DNA of 64,000 nucleotides from an uncultured Treponema sp. (lineage in GTDB: Bacteria; Spirochaetota; Spirochaetia; Treponematales; Treponemataceae), in assembly GCF_934725225.1 (NCBI RefSeq), contig NZ_CAKVAM010000004.1:62001-126000 (forward strand), in the 5' to 3' direction. Made by a program: the position numbers and the translations under genes. Positions 1 through 6,315 of the stretch are shown in pieces (the first letter of the stretch is position 1; each line of letters starts with the position of its first letter). The notes beneath the pieces are model-generated. The model saw only the letters and a list, made by a program, of their open reading frames with translations, ran no database searches and was not told where the DNA came from.

Positions 1-53
1 AAAACTGCAGAAACAGAAAAACTTCAAGTTTTATAAGAATATACAGGCACTTC

Positions 54-72
54 CAGTTTTAACTCAAAACTG
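54..72. repeat. Short hairpin downstream of lysis cassette
   Basis: CAGTTTT and AAAACTG form a 7-bp perfect stem with loop AACTC just past the last lysis-cassette gene. No long T run follows on the minus strand, so it is only a weak terminator candidate. Confidence 0.3.
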
Positions 73-120
73 AACCTATTAAATAATTCTCAATCAAAAA
101 AGTATTTTCGGTAAATATAC

Positions 121-143
121 AATTCCCCGGCAAGACCAGGGAA
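121..143. repeat. Degenerate copy of dispersed palindrome family
   Basis: ATTCCC and GGGAAT arms with internal CGG/CCA pairing, flanking a CAAGA loop. The layout resembles the 29-bp palindromes found at 6.1, 32.3, 55.6, 57.2 and 58.9 kb, but the flanking TGTC/GACA ends are poorly kept. It lies directly 3' of the spanin-like gene and could also serve as its transcript end. Confidence 0.35.
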
Positions 144-149
144 TCTCTG

Positions 150-521
150 CTAGTTTCTAAGCCTGTACATAACACCTCCTGTAAATGCGGCTCCCAGAAT
201 AACGGCAAGTTCGCACATGGCTGTTTTTTTCCAGAACGCGCAGCTTTTAAGAATGCGCCTGCTTTCTTTTTCAAACTGCGCCTTAAGTCCCTCCTGCTGC
301 AAAAACAATGCTTCATCAACCGTTTCTTCAAGAATTCTTTCAAGTTCAGCTGCAAGGGTTTCATTGCCCAGAGCCTGATCCAGCGGCAAGTCCTGCGTTT
401 TTAACTGCGCTTCTGATTCTGCTTTTTCCGTTGGAAACAACTTTTCTGCACTCGCCGGAAAAACCATGTTTACCGCCAGAATCACGGCGGCTGTTTTTTG
501 CATTATATGCGAATGTCTCAT
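150..521 (-). CDS. Spanin-like small exported membrane protein of lysis cassette
   Basis: This is a 123-residue protein. The start is fixed by a strong ribosome site (TAGGAGGT, 7 nt before ATG). It has an N-terminal secretion signal ending about PASA-EK (residues 7-25), a charged, Glu-rich middle likely to be helical (about 30-95), and a hydrophobic C-terminal segment (about 102-119) ending in RLRN. Outer or periplasmic N-terminus plus C-terminal membrane anchor is the layout of single-gene spanins, which fuse inner and outer membranes in phage lysis. Unlike known u-spanins it lacks a lipobox cysteine. Its first 161 bp overlap the holin-like gene in another frame. The function is inferred from topology and from position last in a lysis cassette; sequence family not recognised. 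Confidence 0.55.
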   Translation of the reverse strand: MRHSHIMQKTAAVILAVNMVFPASAEKLFPTEKAESEAQLKTQDLPLDQALGNETLAAELERILEETVDEALFLQQEGLKAQFEKESRRILKSCAFWKKTAMCELAVILGAAFTGGVMYRLRN

Positions 522-783
522 TTTCTTTACCTCCTACATCCATAGACGAATCCATAGCGGCATAGCTTCCTAAAGCTTTTGGCAGCACAACTCCACAGAG
601 AGCAGAAATCACAACAGAAGCCCAGACAGCATCCCCTATATATCCAAGCCTAAGAAGCACTGTCGCAATTAAAACTGCAAATCCCTTGTACCCTGCAAGT
701 TTTCCTGCAAGAAGAAGCAGCCTTTTAAATACATTTTGAAAAAGCTCTGCATAAGTAAAATGAATGCTTTCAATCTTTGTCAT
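361..783 (-). CDS. Holin-like two-helix membrane protein
   Basis: A 140-residue protein whose ATG overlaps the stop of the endolysin gene (ATGA), indicating translational coupling. An amphipathic N-terminus (1-20) is followed by two hydrophobic segments (about 33-50 and 52-72), then a basic, Ser/Gly-rich tail of roughly 60 residues. Small size, two membrane segments and position next to a peptidoglycan hydrolase fit a holin that releases the lysin. The tail is encoded by the same DNA as the signal peptide of the next gene, so the tail may be tolerated sequence rather than a folded domain. Calling it a holin is inference from topology and neighbourhood. Confidence 0.55.
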   Translation of the reverse strand: MTKIESIHFTYAELFQNVFKRLLLLAGKLAGYKGFAVLIATVLLRLGYIGDAVWASVVISALCGVVLPKALGSYAAMDSSMDVGGKENETFAYNAKNSRRDSGGKHGFSGECRKVVSNGKSRIRSAVKNAGLAAGSGSGQ

Positions 784-1175
784 ACAGCAAGCCCTCTTTT
801 TACCATCCTTAAATGAGAATACATTGACTTCATCTCACTTTCACTGCGGAATGCGCCGCATTTATTTTCCTCCAGCCTAGAAACATTTACATAGCAAGCT
901 CCGCACCAGCCTGCCACATGAACCGCCCTGCCCTGCGCATCAAGAAAGAATGCCGCGTACAAGAAATTTGAGTTGCAAAAGCTTTTTACATTTTCTGTAA
1001 AAAATCTTCTATATAATTCATCTGCTGTAATACGAAGATTTATTCCAAGAGAACGGCTCACTGCGGCGCACACACTGCCCGAGCAGTCGCTTCCACTTGG
1101 AGAAGAACCGCCCCACACATAATGCGCGCCCTCAAATTTTCTTAATTCCTCAAAGTATTTTTGCTGAATGCTCAT
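780..1175 (-). CDS. NlpC/P60-family peptidoglycan endopeptidase (endolysin)
   Basis: A 131-residue single-domain protein. The NlpC/P60 hallmark is YVWGG (19-23) followed by SDCSG with nucleophile Cys31; the catalytic His is His86 in AVHVAGW. The third polar residue is not obvious. There is no signal peptide, as expected for a lysin that needs a holin. The chosen ATG has GGGAGG upstream; a longer in-frame extension lacks one. It overlaps the XhlA-like gene upstream by 4 bp and the holin-like gene downstream by 4 bp. The family cuts gamma-D-Glu-diamino-acid bonds; the exact bond here is unknown. Confidence 0.8.
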   Translation of the reverse strand: MSIQQKYFEELRKFEGAHYVWGGSSPSGSDCSGSVCAAVSRSLGINLRITADELYRRFFTENVKSFCNSNFLYAAFFLDAQGRAVHVAGWCGACYVNVSRLEENKCGAFRSESEMKSMYSHLRMVKRGLAV

Positions 1176-1408
1176 GCCGCGCCTCCCAAGAAAGTCTTCA
1201 GCACAGCGAATCCTGCAGAAGCAAGGGCAACCGCTCCTGTACCAATAGAAACAATCTGGCAAATTCTTGCTGTTTTTTCAGCAGAAGATTTTTTAAGGCT
1301 TGTTTCCAGAGCCCCCAGACGCTCAAGAGTTCTGTTCTTGAACTCGCACATTTCTCCACGCATAGAGCAGAACTCACCGTAGAGCTTTGTAAGCAACTCA
1401 TTTTCCAT
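1172..1408 (-). CDS. XhlA-like coiled-coil membrane protein of lysis cassette
   Basis: A 78-residue protein. The N-terminal half (1-45) is a charged amphipathic helix with heptad-like spacing; residues about 50-75 form one hydrophobic membrane segment. This is the arrangement of XhlA/haemolysin-type proteins that accompany endolysins in phage-derived lysis modules such as PBSX. The start was chosen at the ATG with AGGAGG 6 nt upstream; an in-frame upstream start has no ribosome site. It is the first gene of the cassette and overlaps the endolysin start by 4 bp. Confidence 0.6.
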   Translation of the reverse strand: MENELLTKLYGEFCSMRGEMCEFKNRTLERLGALETSLKKSSAEKTARICQIVSIGTGAVALASAGFAVLKTFLGGAA

Positions 1409-1490
1409 AGCCGCCTCCTTGTAAAAATACTGGCTTGCACAGTTAATGCGAAAGTCTTTTCCAAGAAGATAAAGCCAAACGGTGAGCAAA

Positions 1491-1538
1491 AAATGATAGC
1501 TTTTACGCTCATAAAACAGTGCGTAAATGTTATCATTT
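1491..1538. promoter_or_regulatory. Large symmetric dyad between lysis cassette and HU-Ig gene
   Basis: The arms AAATGATA/TATCATTT (1491-1498, 1531-1538) and TTTACGC/GCGTAAA (1502-1508, 1521-1527) share one centre of symmetry. Each half reads GCGTAAA-NNN-TATCATTT on its own strand, and the two 18-bp halves match at 16 positions. The 12-bp centre is not symmetric. It sits between divergent genes, where a repressor or activator dimer pair could control both. It is seen directly; the operator role is inferred. Confidence 0.65.
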
Positions 1539-1576
1539 CAAGGGCTTTGCCGCGCTGTATATTGTACACAACGAAC

Positions 1577-1655
1577 GGCAGAGAAAACCTCCGCGTTGCG
1601 GACTTCTGCCTCAAAAAACAAAATGCCGGGCAAGCAAGGCGCCTGCAAGTCCGGC
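1577..1655 (+). promoter_or_regulatory. Structured 5' leader of the HU-Ig mRNA
   Basis: Two hairpins precede the start codon. The first nests TCCGC-GTT-GCGGA (1590-1602) inside GGCAGA/TCTGCC (1577-1582, 1605-1610). The second pairs GCCGG near 1625 with CCGGC at about 1651-1655, ending next to the GGGAG ribosome site. The leader could regulate translation; no known riboswitch class was recognised. Confidence 0.4.
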
Positions 1656-1666
1656 GGGAGAAAATT

Positions 1667-2368
1667 ATGTTAAAGATTTCATTAAGAGAGAACAAGACAG
1701 CCAATGCAAAGTCCCCTTATCATTTTCATTCTGAAAACGAAGGCTCAATCACGCTGGACGAGCTCATCAATGAGATGGCAAAAAACAACACGACTATAAC
1801 AAAGGCCGACATTGCAGGAGCAATGAATGTGTACAAGGAAGTTGTTATTCGCTATGTGCAGCTTGGCTACAAAGTATACTGCCCGTTTGGACAGGTCTAT
1901 ATCTGCGCAAAAGGAACTGCAAATGACAAGCTTGCTTCTTTTGAGCCGCACCTTTCCGGCAATGACCACGATTTAAACCTAAAGCTCACTGTGGACAGCT
2001 CCGTAGCAAAGACAGTGCTTGCAAACACAAAAACAGAGCGTGTGTCAGGAAGATACAAGATGATTCCGTCAATAGAAGAAATCCAGAACGTAAATGGAAT
2101 TGCATTAAAAGAAGCAAAGCCAGGAAATGTAATCAGGATAATCGGCGAGTACCTCAAGTTTGACGAAAATGACAGCGAGCAAGGAATTTTCCTTACAAAG
2201 GGAGATGTTTCAATAAGGCTTGAAAACTACATCTGGAACAAAAACAAGCGGATTGACGCAATGCTTCCGGCAGACATTGAAAGCGGCTCATACAAGGTCA
2301 GCATAAGGGCAAAGCCAAACACAATCCTGTACAATGGCAGCTTTATTAAAGAAATTACAATAAGCTAA
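1667..2368 (+). CDS. HU-like DNA-binding protein with C-terminal Ig-fold (DUF4469-type) domain
   Basis: A 233-residue protein. Residues about 1-125 resemble the atypical HU/IHF-like DNA-binding domain (TLDELINEMAKNNTTITKADIAGAMNVY, cited here only as residues 38-65), which lacks the usual long beta-arm signature. Residues about 150-233 fit the Ig-like DUF4469 domain. This two-domain layout is known in Bacteroidetes and spirochaetes. The start was chosen at ATG 1667 with GGGAG upstream; the reading frame stays open further 5' but runs through the dyad and the divergent gene. It lies divergent to the lysis cassette and is followed by a strong terminator. A nucleoid or phage-related DNA-organising role is inference. 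Confidence 0.7.
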   Translation: MLKISLRENKTANAKSPYHFHSENEGSITLDELINEMAKNNTTITKADIAGAMNVYKEVVIRYVQLGYKVYCPFGQVYICAKGTANDKLASFEPHLSGNDHDLNLKLTVDSSVAKTVLANTKTERVSGRYKMIPSIEEIQNVNGIALKEAKPGNVIRIIGEYLKFDENDSEQGIFLTKGDVSIRLENYIWNKNKRIDAMLPADIESGSYKVSIRAKPNTILYNGSFIKEITIS

Positions 2369-2369
2369 A

Positions 2370-2422
2370 AGAGACTCTGAAAAGAAGTCTCTGCGGCATG
2401 TCTAAACGGCATGCCGTTTTTT
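2370..2422 (+). terminator. Tandem hairpins ending the HU-Ig transcript
   Basis: First stem AGAGACT/AGTCTCT (2370-2392). Second stem CGGCATG/CATGCCG (2394-2416) followed by TTTTTT. The second is a standard intrinsic terminator. Confidence 0.85.
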
Positions 2423-2440
2423 AGTTTATTGCAATAAACT

Positions 2441-2615
2441 TAAGACCAAAGGAATACTTTCTAAGACCAGAAGAGATACTTCCTAAGAGGCTAAGGAATA
2501 GTTCCTAAGACCTGAAGAGATACTTCCTAAGAACCTTAGGAATACTTACTTAGGGCTTTAGGAATATTCACTCAGGGTCTTAGGAATACTTACTTAAGGC
2601 TTTAGGAATACTCAC
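2441..2615 (+). repeat. Eight tandem 22-bp repeats, iteron-like
   Basis: Eight units of 22 bp (the first is 21) begin at 2441, 2462, 2484, 2506, 2528, 2550, 2572 and 2594. They share TAAGA or TTAGG at the left, GGAATACTT-like cores and a final YC. The 22-bp period is not a multiple of three, so the array is non-coding; it equals about two helical turns. The fourth/fifth unit junction carries the perfect palindrome CCTAAG-AAC-CTTAGG. This array fills most of the gene-free stretch 2369-2714; the remainder is the terminator and the ATPase promoter dyad. Confidence 0.85.
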
Positions 2616-2658
2616 TTTAGAAATTCTAACATAAACAAATATTCTCATCTTGAAAGCC

Positions 2659-2699
2659 GTTAATATAATCGCTATTATTTTAATATCCATTATATTAAC
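2659..2699. promoter_or_regulatory. 11-bp dyad over the ATPase promoter
   Basis: GTTAATATAAT (2659-2669) and ATTATATTAAC (2689-2699) are perfect inverted copies 19 bp apart. The left arm contains a consensus TATAAT (2664-2669). The position, ending 15 bp before the ATPase start, suggests an operator overlapping the promoter. Confidence 0.55.
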
Positions 2700-2714
2700 A
2701 TAGGTTACAATAAG

Positions 2715-4028
2715 ATGAAAAAATTTTATGACAGAAAAAATGAGTTAAAAATTCTGGAGCAAATAGAAAAGAACTCTTACTCAAATGCGGCTTTCACTGT
2801 AATCACAGGCCGAAGACGAATTGGAAAAACTGCGCTATTAAAGAAATTCATATCTACAAAAAAAAGCTGCTACCTTTTTACCACCAGAAACTCCGAACCT
2901 ATTTTATGCCAGCAATGGCAAAAAGAACTGGAGCAATCAATCAACCTTAAAATTTTTGGAAACATAACGACACTAAAGGAACTTTTTGAGCAGATAATGG
3001 AGTATTCAAAACAGGAGCACTTTATATTAATCATAGATGAATTTCAGGAGCTTCAAAATATAAATTCTTCATTCTTCAGTCATCTGCAGAATATATGGGA
3101 CAACTGCAAAGATAATTCAAAAATCAACTTTATTGCCTGTGGGTCAGTTTATTCCATGATGATAAAAATTTTTGAAGGCGCAAAAGAACCTCTATTTGGA
3201 CGCGCCACTGCAAAAATCCATCTAAAACCTTTTACCCCTTCTGTATGCAAAGAGATTTTAAAAGACTTTAACCCGCAATACACAAACGAGGACTTGCTCT
3301 GCCTATATATGCTCAGCGGAGGGGTTGCAAAATATATTTTTCTTCTAATGGAAAGCGGAAGCATTACGCACACAAAAATGATAAATTATGTAACAGGAAT
3401 TTCTTCTCCATTTTTAATAGACGGAAAAGATTTGCTTATAAGTGAAATCGGAAAAGACTATGGAATCTATTTTTCAATTCTTTCGCTTATTTCCAGCGGG
3501 ATGACGGTCCAAAGCGAAATTGATTCTATAATTCAAAAAAATACAGGCTCCTACCTTTCAAATCTTAATAAAACGTTCAATGTTATAAAACCCGTCAGGC
3601 CGATTTTTTCAAAGCCAGAAAGCCGCAATGTGCGCTGGCAAATTACAGACAGTTACCTAAGATTCTACTTTAGGTTCATTTACTCCAATCAAAATTTAAT
3701 TGAACTTGGGCAGTACGATTTACTAAAGAAACTGATTTTACGCGACTATAAGACTTTTACAGGCAAAACGCTTGAGCAGTATTTTACAGAAAAAATTAAT
3801 GAAGAGATGCAGCTGACATCTATTGGCGGATGGTGGGATAAAAAATCTCAAAATGAAATTGACATTGTTGCAGTAAATGAAATTGATAAAACGTGCCATA
3901 TTTTTGAAGTAAAAAGAAATGCAAAAAAAATTGACTATAAAGCACTGGAAGAAAAAATAAATGCGCTAAGATCAAATGTTTCTGGATTCGAAATCAGCAT
4001 GAAAGGCTTAAGTATGGACGATATGTAA
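2715..4028 (+). CDS. ATPase of the archaeal ATPase/DUF234 family
   Basis: A 437-residue protein. A P-loop ATPase domain occupies about 1-270, with Walker A GRRRIGKT (32-39) and Walker B LIIDEFQEL (Asp108-Glu109). The C-terminal part has the DUF234 region with a PD-(D/E)XK-nuclease-like pattern (NEIDIVAV, then IFEVKRN). Such proteins are sporadically distributed in bacteria and archaea, often as accessory genes, and their biological role is not settled. The start has AGGTT upstream and an 11-bp dyad over its promoter. No partner gene is adjacent. The gene is A+T-rich and stands alone between repeats and a perfect hairpin, consistent with an acquired element. Confidence 0.85.
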   Translation: MKKFYDRKNELKILEQIEKNSYSNAAFTVITGRRRIGKTALLKKFISTKKSCYLFTTRNSEPILCQQWQKELEQSINLKIFGNITTLKELFEQIMEYSKQEHFILIIDEFQELQNINSSFFSHLQNIWDNCKDNSKINFIACGSVYSMMIKIFEGAKEPLFGRATAKIHLKPFTPSVCKEILKDFNPQYTNEDLLCLYMLSGGVAKYIFLLMESGSITHTKMINYVTGISSPFLIDGKDLLISEIGKDYGIYFSILSLISSGMTVQSEIDSIIQKNTGSYLSNLNKTFNVIKPVRPIFSKPESRNVRWQITDSYLRFYFRFIYSNQNLIELGQYDLLKKLILRDYKTFTGKTLEQYFTEKINEEMQLTSIGGWWDKKSQNEIDIVAVNEIDKTCHIFEVKRNAKKIDYKALEEKINALRSNVSGFEISMKGLSMDDM

Positions 4029-4085
4029 AAAGCTTAATGCCCCCTACACCTACAAAAAGAGCACTAATCTTGTCTTTTTTTTCCC

Positions 4086-4130
4086 TTTCGTGGGATAATC
4101 CAAAGTGGCAGTTTGGATTATCCCACGAAA
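4086..4130. repeat. Perfect 19-bp-arm inverted repeat
   Basis: Left arm TTTCGTGGGATAATCCAAA (4086-4104) and its exact complement at 4112-4130 flank the loop GTGGCAG. It begins 57 bp after the ATPase stop. A T run lies before the left arm but not after the right arm, so it is not a standard terminator on either strand. It could form a very stable RNA or DNA hairpin. Confidence 0.9.
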
Positions 4131-4198
4131 AACTTGATTTTGGAAGAAAATATGGCTTTTATAGAGCGTCATGCAGAAAAAACAGCAGAATCAAGAAT

Positions 4199-4291
4199 AT
4201 GGAGTTTGCTCCACCGTGCATTGTCTGCAACTGCGGAAAGCCGGTTTCTGTAGCTAAGGGCGTGATGGCGATTCCGGCGGAATATGTGTAG
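4199..4291 (+). pseudogene. Possible remnant of a Cys-rich small protein
   Basis: An open frame (extending upstream to 4037 without a ribosome site) ends in about 30 residues starting MEFAPPCIVCNCGKPV. The CxxCxC spacing and following PVSVAKGVMAIP faintly resemble the end of a TraR/DksA zinc finger, but the second Cys pair is missing. The stretch 4029-4309 otherwise holds only the perfect inverted repeat. It may be chance coding. Confidence 0.2.
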
Positions 4292-4309
4292 ACACTCCGA
4301 TAATAATAT

Positions 4310-4948
4310 ATGAGCAAATTATATATTGTTAATTTTTCAAGGTCGGAGTATGCAATGCATATTCCTGTGTTCAGGGCTCTTTGTCCGTCTTACGCTTCTG
4401 AGTATCTTAAAAGCCATGAAGTTCAGGGCAAGGAAATCAAGGAAACTGATCACGTGCTTATTGGGTGCACGGCGGATGAAAGAAAGGCTCTTGAAGCTCT
4501 TCTTATTCTAAGAGAAAAAAAACTCCATATAACGCTGTATTCAGAGAGACCTCCAACAGCTCTTTTTTTATGCATTGTCCGCAAGCTGGATAACGTTTCA
4601 CTTCTTTTCTGCCCGGAAAGCATGGAAGACATTGCCCATTGCGCAGAGTTTTACACAAAAGGAAAAAGATTTGTATCAAAGGCGGCCCAAAGAAAAAATG
4701 AAACTGAGCTTTTGGGAAGATTCATCAACCTTGAATCTCTAAGCGAAACAAACAGGCTGCTTGTCTTTGCAATTGCGGAAGGATTGTCTTTAAAAGAAAT
4801 GCAGTCACTTACAGGGCGCAAGGAAAGGTACATACAGACTTGCCTTCATAGGCTCAAAGAAAGATTCAATGTGCTTGAAAGGCGGGAGCTTTTTAGCGCG
4901 CTCTTAAAATGGCTTTCTCTGGACGTTCAAGAGTTTCAGGCAGGATAA
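4310..4948 (+). CDS. LuxR-type helix-turn-helix regulator with unusual N-terminal domain
   Basis: A 212-residue protein. The C-terminal part (about 140-205) reads as a LuxR/GerE-like HTH: LSETNRLLVFAIAEGLSLKE, then a recognition-helix region around YIQTCLHRLKERF. Residues 1-125 alternate beta and helix segments like a receiver domain, but no convincing Asp-box, phospho-Asp or conserved Lys is visible, so a pseudo-receiver is possible. It overlaps the convergent gene downstream by 13 bp. Target genes are unknown; nearby accessory genes or the lysis region are candidates. Confidence 0.6.
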   Translation: MSKLYIVNFSRSEYAMHIPVFRALCPSYASEYLKSHEVQGKEIKETDHVLIGCTADERKALEALLILREKKLHITLYSERPPTALFLCIVRKLDNVSLLFCPESMEDIAHCAEFYTKGKRFVSKAAQRKNETELLGRFINLESLSETNRLLVFAIAEGLSLKEMQSLTGRKERYIQTCLHRLKERFNVLERRELFSALLKWLSLDVQEFQAG

Positions 4949-5181
4949 ACAACAGACGCGAACAATTTTTCTTTTTGTTTACAGGCCGGAACAAGCACGT
5001 GGGTATTCTTCAGGGCTTTTTTATACAAAACTGGCAGCAGGCTTGAGAACACTTCCACTTTGTGAGTTCTAGACTTTGATTTTACAGTAAGAAGACAGCC
5101 GAGTTCTTTCTCTTCATTAAGAATCGGCTCGGCATCTTTTTCAAGTATTCCAAAAAGCATAATGTTTTCTTTTGTTTCCAT
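4936..5181 (-). CDS. Small protein, possible SSB-like OB fold
   Basis: An 81-residue protein. The pattern MLFGILEKDAEPIL... followed by KVEVFSSLLPVLYKK and THVLVPA recalls a short single-stranded DNA-binding OB fold (start strand, partner-strand with VxVF, then A-l-KG-V-V), but identity is low and the acidic tail is absent. There is no ribosome site. A TATATA element 6 nt before the ATG suggests a leaderless message. The tail overlaps the convergent regulator gene. Function unassigned. Confidence 0.45.
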   Translation of the reverse strand: METKENIMLFGILEKDAEPILNEEKELGCLLTVKSKSRTHKVEVFSSLLPVLYKKALKNTHVLVPACKQKEKLFASVVYPA

Positions 5182-5219
5182 GTACTATATATATGCTTTT
5201 TTTTACAGAAAATTCCTCA

Positions 5220-5248
5220 TTGACAAGCATTAAATTATAAGATACAAA
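5220..5248 (+). promoter_or_regulatory. Promoter of exported protein gene
   Basis: TTGACA (5220-5225), 17-bp spacer, TACAAA (5243-5248); the predicted start is near 5255, about 33 nt before the ATG. Confidence 0.6.
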
Positions 5249-5287
5249 TAACATTTGTTATAAAAATTGTATTTGGAGAAAATTATT

Positions 5288-6091
5288 ATGATTAGAAAAA
5301 TCAGCTTATTTGCAATCTTAATTTCATTTCTTTTCGCGCCGGTGTTTTCAAAGGAAGAACTTACATTCAACAGCAGCAAAATTAAAATAGAAGAAAAAGA
5401 ATGGAGCTGGGAAAATCCTGATACTGATAAAGAAGAAACCTACGACAGTTTTTTTTCTCTTTTAGTTGATATGCTTATAGCTGAAAATTTTTTGGTTTTC
5501 TACGGAAAATATCCATTCTACAACAACGAGCCTTTTATAAATTTCTGCTCTGATGAAGAACCTAGTCCCGGAAAATTCTGGAGAATGGAAGTAGAAACTG
5601 GCGCATTCAGTTTTCCCGTAAAAAAATTCATAGGAAGCGAAACTCGGCTTGAAGGTGTTCTTTACCACATAATCGGACCGGTAATTGAATACCAGCACAT
5701 TGCAAAAACAAACAAAGATGACATCATGGGAAACCTTAAGCTTGGCGGACAGTTTTTTATTTTTCAGTCAAATGTCATCTGCGCGTCAGTGATGTTTCAA
5801 TGGAACAAAGTTTTTATAATTGAACCTGCGCATGACAGGGCTTCTGGTCCCGGACTTGGAATAATTTTAAAATCTTATATTATTCCAAAATGTATTCTTG
5901 AATGGAGAGCTTCCGTCGCAGTTGTTTCAGGCTACACGGATGAAAGTTGCACGATTTCAGAATCACACTTGGAACTTGGATACATGGTTGCAGGTCCGCT
6001 TGAAATTTACGCCGCCTGGAAAAGGCAGGAAAATGAAATTTTTGACTACAACACAAACGGATTTGCGCTCGGCTTGAAATTTCATTTTTAG
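5288..6091 (+). CDS. Exported beta-barrel-like protein of unknown function
   Basis: A 267-residue protein. The ATG at 5288 was chosen for its GGAG ribosome site, giving signal peptide MIRKISLFAILISFLFAPVF with cleavage after VFS. The mature part has alternating hydrophobic strands in the second half and ends in a Phe (LGLKFHF), as outer-membrane barrels do. An acidic segment (about 25-55) follows the signal. No family was recognised. Likely periplasmic or outer-membrane. It is monocistronic and followed by a cluster of palindromic repeats. Confidence 0.6.
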   Translation: MIRKISLFAILISFLFAPVFSKEELTFNSSKIKIEEKEWSWENPDTDKEETYDSFFSLLVDMLIAENFLVFYGKYPFYNNEPFINFCSDEEPSPGKFWRMEVETGAFSFPVKKFIGSETRLEGVLYHIIGPVIEYQHIAKTNKDDIMGNLKLGGQFFIFQSNVICASVMFQWNKVFIIEPAHDRASGPGLGIILKSYIIPKCILEWRASVAVVSGYTDESCTISESHLELGYMVAGPLEIYAAWKRQENEIFDYNTNGFALGLKFHF

Positions 6092-6101
6092 ACAAAGGAA
6101 A

Positions 6102-6295
6102 AGATTATCGGGTCAAGCCCGATAATGACAGGATACAATGTCATTGCCGGAGAAACATCCGGCAATCCAATATAGCTTTTTCACAGATTATCCAGTCAAG
6201 CTGGATAATGACAAAATGCCATGCCCGATAATGACAAGGCACAATGTAATTCCAGTATAAACTAAATGTCATTCCCGCACTTGATGCGGGAATCT
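6102..6295. repeat. Cluster of REP-like palindromes
   Basis: Copies at 6102-6130, 6139-6167, 6185-6213, a half copy at 6222-6236 and one at 6267-6295. Each has ends AGATT and AATGACA (or TGTCATT...AATCT inverted) around a GC stem such as CGGG-TCAAG-CCCG. Stems show compensated changes (CCAG/CTGG, GCCGG/CCGGC). They fill the whole interval between the exported-protein gene and purF; convergent transcripts meet here. Confidence 0.85.
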
Positions 6296-6315
6296 ATTAC
6301 AGAAGATTAAAGTTT

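Noticed and set aside
1097..1666. Long N-terminal extension of the HU-Ig protein
   Set aside because: It would cross the divergent lysis gene, the dyad and the structured leader; ATG 1667 has the only good ribosome site.
2441..2615. 22-bp repeats as a CRISPR array
   Set aside because: Units are directly adjacent with no unique spacers and no cas genes are present.
4037..4198. Upstream part of the 84-codon open frame after the ATPase
   Set aside because: It runs through the perfect hairpin, has no ribosome site and no recognisable protein features.
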